Assembly (NCBI RefSeq): GCF_017948265.1
Contig: NZ_CP072852.1
Span: 2,418,001-2,482,000, forward strand
From: Rhodoferax sp. PAMC 29310
GTDB taxonomy: Bacteria; Pseudomonadota; Gammaproteobacteria; Burkholderiales; Burkholderiaceae_C
Length of the DNA stretch: 64,000 nt
Direction of reading: 5' to 3'
Shown piece after piece: positions 1-9,800 of this stretch. The notes under the pieces are model-generated. The model was not told where the DNA came from. It saw only the letters and a program-made list of their open reading frames with translations, and made no database searches. Both the position numbers and the translations under genes were made by a program. Numbering within the stretch: position 1 is the first letter of the stretch; each line of letters begins with the position of its first letter.

Positions 1-383
1 AGCCTTGGTCCATCGTCGGCCTTATTGCCACCGTGGTGCTGCTGTTTGGCTTTCAGGCGGAGACCATCGTTGCCAAGCCGCTGGTGATTGCGATGATTGC
101 CGTGCCGCTGATTGTGCAGAGCTACGGCATTTTCGTCATTGCCTACGGTGCGGCGCGTCTGCTGAAACTGCCGCATAACGTGGCCGGCCCGGCCTGTTTG
201 ATTGGCACCTCCAACTTCTTTGAACTGGCCGTGGCCGTGGCCATCTCGCTGTTTGGCCTGCACTCGGGCGCGGCGCTGGCCACCGTGGTGGGCGTGCTGG
301 TGGAGGTGCCGGTGATGCTGTCGCTGGTGGCCATCGTCAACCGCACCACGCACTGGTTCCCCGCCTCAAACCGTTTGACCTGA
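1..383 (+). CDS. acr3: Arsenite efflux transporter, ACR3 family (C-terminal part; 5' end outside window)
   Basis: This is the last 126 codons of an inner-membrane arsenite exporter; the reading frame is open from base 3, so the start lies upstream of the window. The visible part holds several hydrophobic helices. It also holds the family-typical stretch [18 protein letters not shown] and, near the end, [18 protein letters not shown], which are the hallmarks of the last two helices of ACR3 rather than ArsB. The stop is 11 bp before arsC, so the two are surely cotranscribed. I cannot see whether an arsR regulator precedes it. Confidence 0.9.
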   Translation, partial: PWSIVGLIATVVLLFGFQAETIVAKPLVIAMIAVPLIVQSYGIFVIAYGAARLLKLPHNVAGPACLIGTSNFFELAVAVAISLFGLHSGAALATVVGVLVEVPVMLSLVAIVNRTTHWFPASNRLT

Positions 384-394
384 AAGCCACCGCC

Positions 395-820
395 ATGACC
401 GACATCACGATTTATCACAACCCAAAGTGCGGCACCTCCCGCAACACCCTGGCGCTGATTCGCCACGCCGGCATTGAGCCGCGCGTGGTGCACTACTTGG
501 AGCAAACACCCACCCGCGCTGAACTGCTGGCGCTGCTGGCAGCCATGGGCACCCCCGTGCGCGAGGCCATCCGCGCCAAAGAAGCGGTTTACAAAGAGCT
601 GGATTTGGACAACGCCAAATGGAGCGACGACGCGTTGATCGACGCCATGCTCGCCCACCCCATTCTGATCAACCGCCCCATCGTGGTCACCCCCAAAGGC
701 ACGCGCCTGTTCCGCCCGTCAGAAGCTGTGCTGGAGCTGTTGCCCGACGCGCCACTGGCGGCGTTTACCAAGGAAGACGGTGAAGTGGTGCTTGATGCGA
801 GCGGCAAGCGGCCGGTTTAA
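395..820 (+). CDS. arsC: Arsenate reductase, glutaredoxin-dependent (ArsC)
   Basis: This enzyme reduces arsenate to arsenite for export by the upstream ACR3 pump. The 141-aa protein has the standard length of the E. coli plasmid-type ArsC family. The catalytic cysteine is Cys12 in HNPKCGTSRN, and the three arginines of the active site fall at exactly the family positions 60, 94 and 107. It starts 11 bp after the transporter. It converges on selO, with a copy of the dispersed repeat in the 61-bp gap. Confidence 0.95.
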   Translation: MTDITIYHNPKCGTSRNTLALIRHAGIEPRVVHYLEQTPTRAELLALLAAMGTPVREAIRAKEAVYKELDLDNAKWSDDALIDAMLAHPILINRPIVVTPKGTRLFRPSEAVLELLPDAPLAAFTKEDGEVVLDASGKRPV

Positions 821-822
821 GC

Positions 823-880
823 ACTACAAATTCAATAGCTGCTCCCCCATATTTCACGGGTGATAGCGGCACAAAAGTCA
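823..880 (+). repeat. Dispersed intergenic repeat, copy 1
   Basis: The stretch contains the element core CAATAGCTGCT and the tail GCGGCACAAAAGTCACT, separated by a diverged middle. Similar core and tail pairs occur at 3155-3230, 12455-12526, 22191-22255 and 40546-40602. The copy fills the gap between convergent arsC and selO. Its function is unknown. Confidence 0.6.
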
Positions 881-881
881 C

Positions 882-2381
882 TCAAGTACCGCAAAAAGTG
901 CGGTACCCGACTGCCACCTCAGCAGGTGCGGACTGGGCGTAGTCGCTGAACTCTGGACGTTCGTCAAATGGGTGTTGCAACACGGCCAGCAAGCGCTCAA
1001 ACGGGGTGAAGTCGCCGCGTTTCACGGCGGCGTCCAGTGCCTCTTCAACCCGGTGGTTGCGGGGAATGTAGGCGGGGTTGACGGCGTTCATGGCTTGCGC
1101 GCGTGCCGCCAGGGTTCGGTTTGATGTGACCGCACGTTCTTGCCAGCGCGGCAACCAGGCGTCCAACGCCTGCGCATCCAAGTACAGCGCCCGCAGACTC
1201 TCGGGCTGACCTTTTGCGGCGCTCGCCAGCGCCCGAAACGCCTGGGTGAAGTCCACGCCCTGCCCTTGCATGCTGCCCAGAAAGTCTTGCGCCAGCGCCA
1301 AGTCACCGGCCTCTTCACCTTCCAGCCCCAGTTTGGCGCGCATCTCTGCCAACCAAAAGTGCTCGTAACGGGCGGGAAAGCCGTCAATGATCGGCATCAC
1401 CAAATCCACTGCGCTTTGAGGGTCGTCATGCAACAGCGGCAGCAGGGTTTCGGCCAGGCGGGCCAGGTTCCAGCGGGCGATCAAGGGCTGCTGGGAGTAG
1501 GCGTATCGGCCGCCGGTGTCGATGGAGCTGAACACTGTGCTGGGGTCATAGTGGTCCATGAAGGCGCAGGGGCCGTAGTCAATGGTCTCGCCCGACACGG
1601 TCATGTTGTCGGTATTCATCACCCCGTGGATGAAGCCCACGCCCATCCAGCGGGCGATCAGGGCGGCCTGGCGCTCGCTCACGGCTTGTAGCAAGCCGAG
1701 GTAAGGGTTCGGCTGGCCTTTGAGCGCCGGGTCATGGCGCTCAATCACATGGTCGGCCAGGCGGCGCAACAGGGCTTCCTCTTGGCGGGATGCGAAAAAT
1801 TGAAAGGTACCGACTCGAATGTGGCTGGCTGCCACGCGGGTCAACACCGCACCGGGCAAGGCGCCCGTGTCGCGGCGCACCGACTCGCCGGTGGTGGCCA
1901 CCGCCAACGCGCGGGTGGTGGGAATGCCCAGCGCATACATGGCCTCGCCAATCAGGTACTCGCGCAGCACCGGGCCCAGCGCCGCCTTGCCGTCGCCACT
2001 GCGGGAAAACGGGGTGCGCCCCGAGCCCTTGAAGGCGATGTCGCGCCGCCGCCCCTGGCGGTCCAGCACCTCGCCCAGCAGCAAGGCCCGGCCGTCCCCC
2101 AGCTGGGGAGAAAAGCCGCCAAACTGATGGCCCGCGTAGGCTTGCGCCAGCGGCTTGGCGCCCTCAGGCGCCTGGTTGCCGGAAAAGATGGCGGCGCCTA
2201 AATCGCCGTCCAAGGCGTCCGCGTCCAACCCCAACTCGGTGGCCAGTTCGCGGTTCAGCTTCACCAGCACGGGCGTGGGCACCTGCGCCGCCTGCCAGGG
2301 GGCATAGCCGCCCTCCAAGTCACGGGCGTAGCTGTTGTCGAAGATAAATCCGGCACCGGCGCGGGAAGAAGCTGTGGTCAT
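882..2381 (-). CDS. selO: Protein adenylyltransferase SelO (YdiU family)
   Basis: SelO is a pseudokinase-fold enzyme that transfers AMP from ATP to serine, threonine or tyrosine of redox-related proteins. The 499-aa product has the N-terminal family block SYARDLEGGYAPWQAAQVP, then QLGDGRA (about residue 95), FKGSGRTPFSR (about 118-128) and HGVMNTDNM. It ends in TFCGT, the usual bacterial C-terminus with the redox cysteine. I chose the ATG giving MTTASSRAG because the family homology begins just after it; the frame stays open 53 codons further upstream without recognisable sequence. The last codons form a perfect hairpin (arms GTACCGCA and TGCGGTAC, 886-906). It lies 49 bp downstream of msrA, and both act in oxidative stress. 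Confidence 0.93.
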   Translation of the reverse strand: MTTASSRAGAGFIFDNSYARDLEGGYAPWQAAQVPTPVLVKLNRELATELGLDADALDGDLGAAIFSGNQAPEGAKPLAQAYAGHQFGGFSPQLGDGRALLLGEVLDRQGRRRDIAFKGSGRTPFSRSGDGKAALGPVLREYLIGEAMYALGIPTTRALAVATTGESVRRDTGALPGAVLTRVAASHIRVGTFQFFASRQEEALLRRLADHVIERHDPALKGQPNPYLGLLQAVSERQAALIARWMGVGFIHGVMNTDNMTVSGETIDYGPCAFMDHYDPSTVFSSIDTGGRYAYSQQPLIARWNLARLAETLLPLLHDDPQSAVDLVMPIIDGFPARYEHFWLAEMRAKLGLEGEEAGDLALAQDFLGSMQGQGVDFTQAFRALASAAKGQPESLRALYLDAQALDAWLPRWQERAVTSNRTLAARAQAMNAVNPAYIPRNHRVEEALDAAVKRGDFTPFERLLAVLQHPFDERPEFSDYAQSAPAEVAVGYRTFCGT

Positions 2382-2430
2382 CGGCGATTTACTTTCTGGG
2401 GGGCGTGCAGGTTGGGTGGAACGAAAAGGC

Positions 2431-2946
2431 TCAGGCCTTTTTGGGCAGGACCCAGTCGGCGCGCGGGAAGTGACAGGTATAGCCCTCTGGAATGCGCTCC
2501 AGGTAGTCCTGGTGCTCGCGCTCGGCGGGCCAGAAGTCACCGGCGGGCACCACCTGGGTCACCGCCTTGCCGGGCCACAGGCCGGAGGCGTTGACATCTT
2601 CAATGGTGGCCAAGGCCATGTCGCGCTGGGCATCACTGGTGTAGAAAATCACCGAGCGGTACTGGCTGCCCACGTCGTTGCCTTGGCGGTTTGTGGTGCT
2701 GGGGTTGTGAATCTGAAAAAACGCCGCCAACAGATCGCGGTAACTCAAGTGCTCGGGGTCAAACACCACCTCCAGCGACTCCGCGTGGCCGCTTTGGCCT
2801 TGTTTGACGGTGGCATAAGTGGCGTTGGGCGTGTCGCCGCCGGTATAGCCCACGCGGGTGGAGACCACGCCGGGCATCTTGCGAATCAGATCCTGCATGC
2901 CCCAAAAACACCCGCCGGCCAGAATACTGGTTTCAGTTTTGCTCAT
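2431..2946 (-). CDS. msrA: Peptide methionine sulfoxide reductase MsrA
   Basis: MsrA reduces the S-epimer of methionine sulfoxide in damaged proteins. The 171-aa protein has the catalytic GGCFWG motif with Cys13 near the N-terminus, followed by the family blocks [22 protein letters not shown] and SQYRSVIFY. The start giving MSKTETS is preferred because the usual MsrA fold begins there; the frame extends 15 codons further upstream with no similarity. It is upstream of and probably cotranscribed with selO. Confidence 0.95.
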   Translation of the reverse strand: MSKTETSILAGGCFWGMQDLIRKMPGVVSTRVGYTGGDTPNATYATVKQGQSGHAESLEVVFDPEHLSYRDLLAAFFQIHNPSTTNRQGNDVGSQYRSVIFYTSDAQRDMALATIEDVNASGLWPGKAVTQVVPAGDFWPAEREHQDYLERIPEGYTCHFPRADWVLPKKA

Positions 2947-3154
2947 CTCAATCTCCAATGTATGTTGTGTCGCCAGTGGCCTGCTGACCACCCGCGTTCA
3001 CCCCGTCTGGGGCCGGCCGTCAGGATACGCGCCATGGGGCGGCGGCGCCCGCCATGGGCGCGATAGCCCCCCTGCGGTCATGAGATTGCCACACCGCGCC
3101 CCACAGGCAGCGCGCAATGCGCTAGCTCGCTGGCCATTCAGACCAAACCCTCCG

Positions 3155-3230
3155 GTCAAAATGCTCTTTATTTAATAGCTTCTTGCGCAGCCTGCACTAG
3201 CGCTAGAGGCCTAAAAAGCTTATAAAAATC
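3155..3230 (+). repeat. Dispersed intergenic repeat, copy 2
   Basis: This copy reads GTCAAAATGCTC, then TTTAATAGCTTCTTGCGCAG, and later GCGCTAGAGGCCTAAAAAGC. It is one of the fullest copies and shows the modular structure (TCAAAA, AATAGCTNCTTNCGCAG, GGCGCNAGAGGCACAAAAA). It lies 3' of the DTW-domain gene, in the 285-bp gap before msrA; the rest of that gap shows nothing recognisable. Confidence 0.65.
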
Positions 3231-3231
3231 G

Positions 3232-3867
3232 TCACAAAGACCGGTAAGCCATTTGCTGCGCCACAAAACCGTCAAAGGCCTGAAGCAGCGGCTCAAACGG
3301 GGTGTCGCCGCCCTCAAGCTGCCCCAGTGCCGCACAAGTGGCCTCCAGCGTCGAGAGCTGGTCGGGCAGGTGGGCTTTGCGGATGCGGTAGTTGGACGGC
3401 GGCCTGTCGCGCAAGGCCAACCGCGGCAGCGCCTGCAACACCGGGTTCAAGTGAAGCATTTTTCGGCTTTTGCGCCAAGTGCCATCCAACACCACCAGCC
3501 GCAATTGGCGCGGATCCGTGGGCGCTTCGTCGCCAGCTAACGGCCAATTCGGCGCGGGATTCAAGGGCGTGGCCGGGTACAGCAGCACGACATGGCGCCA
3601 CGGCGCTTCAGCCGTTTCACCCGGCCATGGCTTGTTCAACAAGGCGTTCAGCACATCCTCGTCAAAGGCTTCGCCGGTGACCAAGCGGCTGTGCGATAGG
3701 CTCATGCACAAGAGCCGCGCACTGCCCTTGGCATTGGCCACCTCCAGCGGGTGTTGCAACACCAGCACCTGCACCTGGTGCGCGATGGGACTAACCCACC
3801 GGCAAATACAGCTGGACTGGGGGCGAAGACACTGGGCGCACAGCGCGCGTTTGGGTGGCTGACTCAC
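3232..3867 (-). CDS. DTW domain-containing protein, probable tRNA-uridine aminocarboxypropyltransferase
   Basis: The family (TapT/DTWD2) transfers the 3-amino-3-carboxypropyl group of SAM to uridine in tRNA. The 211-aa protein shows an N-terminal cysteine cluster (C10, C13, C20, C22) likely to bind zinc and the eponymous block VVLDGTWRKSRKML near the middle. PPSNYRIRKA and LSTLEATCAAL follow. The length is typical. The stop codon of the HNH gene lies 3 bp upstream, so the two form a small operon. The family assignment is firm, but the precise tRNA position modified is inferred from E. coli TapT (acp3U47). Confidence 0.85.
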   Translation of the reverse strand: MSQPPKRALCAQCLRPQSSCICRWVSPIAHQVQVLVLQHPLEVANAKGSARLLCMSLSHSRLVTGEAFDEDVLNALLNKPWPGETAEAPWRHVVLLYPATPLNPAPNWPLAGDEAPTDPRQLRLVVLDGTWRKSRKMLHLNPVLQALPRLALRDRPPSNYRIRKAHLPDQLSTLEATCAALGQLEGGDTPFEPLLQAFDGFVAQQMAYRSL

Positions 3868-3870
3868 CGC

Positions 3871-4161
3871 TCAAACACTTTGAATTGCCGCCGGGGATTC
3901 ACTCCCCCGCTGCACCTTGCCCGCCAAAGTGGCAGAAGGCGTCACCACCCCTGTTGCGTGGCGCTGGTTGTTGCACAAGTCATGGCTGATGGCAAAGTTC
4001 TCCAGGTGGCTGCTACCGCCCTCGCTGCGCGGCTGAATATGCTCCAGCGTGGCCGCATGGGGCAACACATGCTCGCCACACACCCAGCAAGGCACCACGC
4101 CATGCAACTGGCGCGCCACAGTTTTGTAAATTTTGTCGCGGGTCAAAGAGAGTCGGCTCAT
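3871..4161 (-). CDS. Small HNH endonuclease-domain protein
   Basis: This 96-aa protein is essentially a single HNH/ββα-metal domain. PCWVCG supplies the first CxxC, ATLEHIQPRSEGGSSHLENFA supplies the His-Asn core, and LCNNQR completes the domain. Such stand-alone proteins are nucleases of unknown substrate. The gene is first in a two-gene unit with the DTW-domain enzyme, so a nucleic-acid role is plausible but unproven. It lies 155 bp from the left end of the IS3 element; nothing recognisable sits in between. Confidence 0.75.
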   Translation of the reverse strand: MSRLSLTRDKIYKTVARQLHGVVPCWVCGEHVLPHAATLEHIQPRSEGGSSHLENFAISHDLCNNQRHATGVVTPSATLAGKVQRGSESPAAIQSV

Positions 4162-4379
4162 GGCGGATGATTTTCACTGCGAATGAAGGCTGGGGAGCGC
4201 TGGCGTTGTAATTTTCGCGTCCCTTGCGAGATGAGTAGCGACGAGTGACGGAGCAGTCAAGGTTCTTTATCAAACCCTTTGCGAGCGGGAGAAGAGGCAC
4301 CCTTGAAAACAGATTGTGACCTTGCCCTCGAAAAACGTATCTCTTGCTGAGTGTGTAAATTCACGCAAGGAGAACGGAA

Positions 4380-4676
4380 ATGACGAAGACAGCAAGAGCG
4401 CGCTACACGCTCGAATTCAAGCAAGAAGCAGTTCGACTGGTCGAAGGTGGCCAGAGCATTGCAGCCGCGGCACGCACGCTGGGAGTGGTCGACCAGACGT
4501 TGTTCAATTGGGTCAAGGCGCAGCGCCAGGGCCAGCTCAAGGGAGCTGACAGCAAGGTATTGGTCAGCGCCGAGCAGATGGAGATCAGCCGGTTGCGGGC
4601 CGAGCTGGCGCGTGTGAAGATGGAGCGCGACATTCTGGGAAAAGCGACGGCGTACTTCGCAAAGGGATCGATTTGA
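4380..4676 (+). CDS. IS3-family transposase OrfA
   Basis: This is the 98-aa DNA-binding subunit. Residues about 10-50 form a helix-turn-helix (YTLEFKQEAVRLVEGG, then AARTLGVVDQTLFNWVKA). A leucine-zipper-like helix (ISRLRAELARVKMERDILGKA) follows and usually mediates OrfA-OrfB assembly. It is preceded by a clear ribosome-binding sequence AAGGAGAACGG. OrfB overlaps in the -1 frame by 4 bp (TTGA), which is compatible with programmed -1 frameshifting or translational coupling. Confidence 0.93.
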   Translation: MTKTARARYTLEFKQEAVRLVEGGQSIAAAARTLGVVDQTLFNWVKAQRQGQLKGADSKVLVSAEQMEISRLRAELARVKMERDILGKATAYFAKGSI

Positions 4677-5569
4677 AGTACGCCTTCATCCAGCGCCACC
4701 GCAGCACATGGCCGATCTCGGTACAGTGCCGCGTACTGGGGGTGAGCATCGCCGGGTACCACGAACACTTTGTGCGACTGGCCAGTCCGGCCCAGCTCCG
4801 CCACCTGAGCGATGACGCCTTGCTGGTGCACATCAAGGCCATCCATGCCGAGACGCGAGGCGGCTACGGCTGGCCACGCACCTGGAAGGAGCTGCTTGCC
4901 CGTGGCATCCGTGTGGGCAAAGAGCGCGTGCAAAAGCTCATGCAGTTGCACGGCATCCGTGCCAAGGGAAAGCGGCGCTTCAAGGTCACCACCGATAGCA
5001 ATCACGATCTAGCGATCTCACCCAACCTGCTCAACCGGGAGTTCGATGTGGCAGCACCCGACAAGGTCTGGGTGGGTGACATCACGTACATCGCCACGGA
5101 CGAAGGCTGGTTGTTTCTGGCCGTGGTGATTGACCTGTTCAGCCGCCAAGTAGTGGGCTGGTCGTTACGAGAGGAAATGACGCGGGACATCGTCATTGAT
5201 GCGCTGCGCATGGCATGGTTCAAGCGGCATCCGGGCAAGCAGGCTGGCCTGATGTTCCATAGCGACCGCGGCAGTCAGTACGCCAGCAAGGACTTCCGGG
5301 AAGTGCTCAAGGAGTACGACATCACCAGTTCAATGAGCCGGCGCGGCAACTGTTGGGACAACGCCTGCAGCGAGACGCTGTTTGGATCATTGAAGGTGGA
5401 ACGGTTATACGGACAGAAGTTCAAGACTCAGCGGGAGGCAAAGGATGAAACGATTGCTTGGATGCTTTGGTATAACCGGACTCGACTGCATTCGACACTG
5501 GCCTACGTCAGCCCGGTGCGGTTCGAGCAAAACTGGCTTGCTAATCAGCCCAAGCAAGCCAACTCATGA
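4673..5569 (+). CDS. IS3-family transposase OrfB (integrase-core DDE)
   Basis: This catalytic subunit of about 298 aa has an N-terminal HTH_21-like part and an rve integrase core. The DDE residues are visible in VGDITYI, HSDRGSQYAS and ACSETLFGSLKVE, and the 3' hallmark WYNRTRLHSTLAYVSP is complete. The first in-frame initiation codon is the TTG that overlaps the orfA stop; in vivo the protein may instead be made as an OrfAB fusion by -1 frameshifting. All key residues are intact. Confidence 0.93.
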   Translation: MKYAFIQRHRSTWPISVQCRVLGVSIAGYHEHFVRLASPAQLRHLSDDALLVHIKAIHAETRGGYGWPRTWKELLARGIRVGKERVQKLMQLHGIRAKGKRRFKVTTDSNHDLAISPNLLNREFDVAAPDKVWVGDITYIATDEGWLFLAVVIDLFSRQVVGWSLREEMTRDIVIDALRMAWFKRHPGKQAGLMFHSDRGSQYASKDFREVLKEYDITSSMSRRGNCWDNACSETLFGSLKVERLYGQKFKTQREAKDETIAWMLWYNRTRLHSTLAYVSPVRFEQNWLANQPKQANS

Positions 5570-5719
5570 TCTCGGTTATGGGATACGGATTCCAGGGGCA
5601 AGGTCATTGAAAAAGTGACCCAATCAAAGTTATGACCGCTGAGAGCTGGTTAAGGTGTTTGAATCCGCCAAATCGGCAATAGGTATATTTCAAGCCTAAC
5701 CAACACGATAGGCTGCTCG

Positions 5720-6802
5720 ATGAAAACTTACAAGATTGCTTGCATCCCCGGTGACGGCATTGGCAAAGAAGTCATGCCCGAAGGCCTGCGCGCATTGCAG
5801 GCAGCCAACCAGCGCTTCGATCTGGGACTGGAGTTCACGCATTTCGACTGGGCGCACTGTGACTATTACCTGGCACACGGCAAGATGATGCCCGACGACT
5901 GGAAGCAGCAACTGTCCGACTTCGATGCCATTTATTTCGGTGCAGTCGGCTGGCCAGCAACGGTGCCAGACCACATTTCGCTCTGGGGCTCACTATTGAA
6001 GTTTCGCCGCGAGTTTGACCAGTACATCAACTTGCGACCCGTGCGCCTGTTTGAGGGTGTGCCCTGCCCTCTGGCTGGACGCCAACCCGGCGACATCGAC
6101 TACTTGGTGGTGCGCGAGAACACCGAGGGCGAATACACGTCGCTGGGCGGCATCATGTACGAGGGCACTGACCGGGAGATCGTGATCCAGGAGTCTGTCT
6201 TTTCTCGCCACGGAGCAGACCGGCTGCTTAAGTATGCGTTTGAAATGGCTCAAAGCCGTCCCCGAAAACACCTGACGCTGGCGACCAAGTCAAATGGCAT
6301 CGCCATCAGCATGCCCTGGTGGGACAGTCGGGCAGATGCCGTCGGAAGCGCCTACCCTGAGGTGACGGTGGACAAACAGCACATCGACATCCTGACTGCC
6401 CGATTCGTTTTGCAGCCCGGGCGTTTTGATGTCGTTGCGGCCACCAATCTGTTTGGCGATATCTTGTCCGATTTGGGGCCAGCAACAACGGGCACCATCG
6501 GACTTGCGCCCTCTTCCAACCTCAATCCGGAGCGAAAATTCCCCTCACTGTTCGAGCCGGTTCACGGCTCGGCACCCGACATCTACGGCAAAAATATTGC
6601 CAATCCAGTCGCCATGGTCTGGTCAGGCGCGCTGATGCTGGATTTTCTCGGGCATGGCCAAGGCAGGTTTCGCGAGGCCCACGATGCCATTGTGCGGGCC
6701 ATCGAGGACACCCTGAAGCAAGGGCCGAAGACGCCTGATTTAGGGGGAACTGCATCGACGACAGCGATGGGTGAAGCCCTGGCAACACGGATTGGTGGCT
6801 AG
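5720..6802 (+). CDS. ttuC: Tartrate dehydrogenase / D-malate dehydrogenase family protein
   Basis: This 360-aa NAD-dependent beta-decarboxylating dehydrogenase belongs to the isopropylmalate/isocitrate dehydrogenase fold. It shows IPGDGIGKEVMPEGL at the N-terminus, the substrate-site blocks NLRPVRLFEGV and VRENTEGEYTSLGG, and the metal and NAD sites TNLFGDILSDLG and FEPVHGSAPDI. This block set fits the TtuC/DmlA branch, which acts on tartrate or D-malate, better than LeuB. The specificity is inferred. Its upstream region was split by the IS3 element, so any original regulator or promoter further upstream may be disconnected. Confidence 0.85.
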   Translation: MKTYKIACIPGDGIGKEVMPEGLRALQAANQRFDLGLEFTHFDWAHCDYYLAHGKMMPDDWKQQLSDFDAIYFGAVGWPATVPDHISLWGSLLKFRREFDQYINLRPVRLFEGVPCPLAGRQPGDIDYLVVRENTEGEYTSLGGIMYEGTDREIVIQESVFSRHGADRLLKYAFEMAQSRPRKHLTLATKSNGIAISMPWWDSRADAVGSAYPEVTVDKQHIDILTARFVLQPGRFDVVAATNLFGDILSDLGPATTGTIGLAPSSNLNPERKFPSLFEPVHGSAPDIYGKNIANPVAMVWSGALMLDFLGHGQGRFREAHDAIVRAIEDTLKQGPKTPDLGGTASTTAMGEALATRIGG

Positions 6803-6892
6803 TTGTTGAGGGATTCACGTAGCGTGAGCAAGCTTGGACGCCCCATCCTGAAGGGGCTCCTCTCGAGAACTCCAAAAGGCGGGAATCCCCGA

Positions 6893-9800
6893 TCACACAG
6901 GCGCCAACACCTCCGGCGTCGTCACCGGGCCTTTGCCGCTGAAACGGTCCAGCGCGAGGTAAATCACGGGGGTGATGAAGAGCGTAATGGCCTGAGAGAA
7001 CACTAGGCCGCCCACCACAGCGAGACCCAACGGTTGGCGCAGCTCGGCGCCAGCACCAATACCCACGGCGATGGGCAAGGCGCCCATGAGGGCGGCCAGC
7101 GTGGTCATCATGATCGGGCGAAAACGCATGAGGCAGGCCTCCCGGATGGCGGCAGCGGGCGTCATGCCCTCATGGCGCTGCGCATCCAGCGCGAAGTCGA
7201 TCATCATGATGGCGTTCTTTTTGACGACACCTATGAGCAGCACGATGCCAATAGTGGCAATCAAGGTGAGGTCCTGGCCAAACAGCATCAGCGTGGCCAG
7301 CGCGCCCACGGCGGCCGATGGCAAGCCCGCCAGAATGGTGATGGGGTGGATGAAGCTTTCATACAGCACGCCCAGCAACACGTAAATCACCAGCAGCGCG
7401 GAGATGATCAGCGCCGCCTGGCTGCCCTGCGAGCTTTTAAACACCGCTGCGTCGCCACCATAGGTGGCAATGATGGAGGACGGCATGCGAATACTCTCGC
7501 GAGCGGCGTCGATCTTGGCAGTGGCATCGCCCAGCGCCACACCGGGCGCCAGGTTGAAGGACACGGTCACGGCTTGCAACTGGCCCACGTGGTTGATCGA
7601 CGTGGCGCCCACAGTACGCTCCACGGTGGTGAAGCTGGACAGGGGCACCAGACCGCCGGTGGACGATCGCACATAAATGCCGGCCAACGCGCTTTCGTCT
7701 TGTTTGGCCTCGGGCACCACTTCCATGATCACCTGGTAGCTGTCGGTGGGCAGGTAGATGGTGGACACCTGACGTTCGCCAAAGGCGTTGAACAAGGCGG
7801 TGCGAATGCCCTCAATGGACACGCCCAGGGTGTTGGCGCGGTCGCGGTCAATCTTCAGTTGCGCTTGCAGGCCTTTGAGCTGGGCGTCACTGTTCACATC
7901 CCGAAAGGCCGGGTCATCGCGCAGCTTGGCTTGCAGCTTGCCCACCCAGGTATTGAGTTCGTCAGAGGTGACACTTTGCAGGATGTACTGGTACTGCGCC
8001 TTGCTAGCCCGTCCTCCCAATTGCAGGTTTTGGGTGGGACGCAGGAACACGTTGATGCCTGCCACGCTCTTGAGCTTGCCACGCAGACCTTCCACCACTT
8101 TTTTCATGGGCAAGCGCTCGCCCGTAGGTTTGAGGGTGACAAACATGCGGCCCGAGTTTTGGGCACCGGTGCCGCCGTTAAAGGAGCTCACCGCCGCGAC
8201 ATTGGGGTCTTGGCGAATGATGGCGGCAGCCCGTTCTTGCAGCTTGACCATCTCGGGGAAGGAGGTGTCTTCAGACGCCTCGGTGGAGACCTGAATCTGG
8301 CCAATGTCTTCTTCAGGGAAAAACCCTTTGGGAATGACGATGAACAACCAGGCGGTGGCGATGAAGGTGGCCAGGGCGATCATTAACACGGTTTTTCGGT
8401 GGGCAAGAGCCCTGTCCAGCCAGCGGGCATAGGCGCCCAGCACGGCGTCAAAGCCGCGTTCAAACGAGCGCACCACGACGCCCGGCGGTTTTTTGTGAGA
8501 TTCGTCGGTCAGAAATCGGCTGGCCAGCATGGGCACCAGCGTCAAAGACACGAAGGCCGAGACCACAATCGCCAGCGCCACCACCACGGCAAACTCATGA
8601 AACAGCAGACCTATGACGCCTGGCATAAAGAAGATGGGAATGAACACCGCGATGAGCGAGGTAGAGATGGAGATGATGGTGAAGCCCACCTCGCGCGCGC
8701 CCTTCAAGGCAGCCTGAAACGGCGGCACGCCTTTTTCGATGTGGCGGATGATGTTTTCCAACACGACGATAGCGTCGTCCACCACCAGCCCCACGGCCAG
8801 AGTCAGGCCCAGCAGGGAAATGTTGTCGAGGCTGTAAGACATGCCCCACAGCAAGGCGACGGCGCCCATCAGCGAGACGGGCAGGGACAGCGCCGGAATG
8901 ACGGTGGCCACAAAGCGGCGCAGAAACAAGAAAATGACCAGGACGACCAGCACGATGGTGCCGATCAGAGTCAAACTGACGTCATGCAGGGCTTCGCGCA
9001 CGGACACGGAGCGGTCGTTCACTGCCGTCATGGTGATGGAGTCGGGCAGCTGGCTTTGCAACTGGGGCAAGGCGGCGCGTACGGCATCCACCACGCGTAC
9101 CGTATTGGCACCGGGTTGGCGCTGAATAGCAATGGTGATGGAGTTTTCCCCATTCAGGGTGGCCCAGCTTTTGAGGGTTTCCAGGCTGTCTTCCACCCGC
9201 GCCACGTCTTTGAGGCGAACTGCATTGCCGCCTTTGTTGCTGACGATGATCTCCGCAAAGTCAGCAGCGTTTTTAAGCTGGCGGTTGGCCTGCAGGGTCA
9301 GAGTTTGGCGGGGGCCGTCAAACGTGCCCAGCGGCGTGTTCACGTTGGCCGAGCGCAGCGCGGCGCTCAATTCGTCCAGGCCCATGTTGCGGGCAGCCAG
9401 CAAATCCGGCTTGACCTGAACCCGCACCGCGTAGCGTTTCTGGCCAAAGATGTTGACCTGCGCCACGCCGTCGATGGTGGACAACGTGGGGGAAATCAGA
9501 TGCCCGGCATAGTCCTGCAACTCGGAAGGCGCCATCGAGGGCGAGGTCAGCGCAATCAGCAAAATAGGCGCATCGGCCGGATTCACCTTGCGGTAGGCCG
9601 GGGTGTTGGTCATGTCGGCCGGCAAGGAGCGCTGGGCGCGCAGCAGCGCGGCTTGAACGTCCACGGCGGCGGCGTCAATGTTGCGGCCTTCTTCAAATTC
9701 CAGCGTGAGCGAGGTGCTGCCCTGGGTGCTGGTGGAGCTGATGGTTTTCAGGCCGGGCACGGTCTGAAATTGTTTTTCGAGCGGCAAGGCGACCGAGCTG

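Larger units (their letters stand above)
4317..5606 (+). mobile_element. Complete IS3-family insertion sequence (1290 bp) with 3-bp target duplication
   Basis: The element runs from TGACCTTGCCC (4317) to GGGCAAGGTCA (ending 5606), which are perfect 11-bp terminal inverted repeats. Imperfect similarity continues inward (CGTATCTC on the left, CGTATCCC on the right when inverted). Both flanks carry the trinucleotide TTG (4314-4316 and 5607-5609), a 3-bp target duplication typical of IS3. It holds the usual overlapping orfA and orfB. It landed about 110 bp upstream of the dehydrogenase gene at 5720. The intact ORFs and matching duplication suggest a recent, possibly active insertion. Confidence 0.92.

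Noticed and set aside
4162..4316. Possible remnant gene left of the IS3 element
   Set aside because: Open frames here are short and have no recognisable motifs; nothing supports a disrupted gene.
6840..6857. GCCCC/GGGGC hairpin between the dehydrogenase gene and the RND operon
   Set aside because: Five-bp stem with an 8-nt loop and no T-run on either side; too weak to call a terminator.
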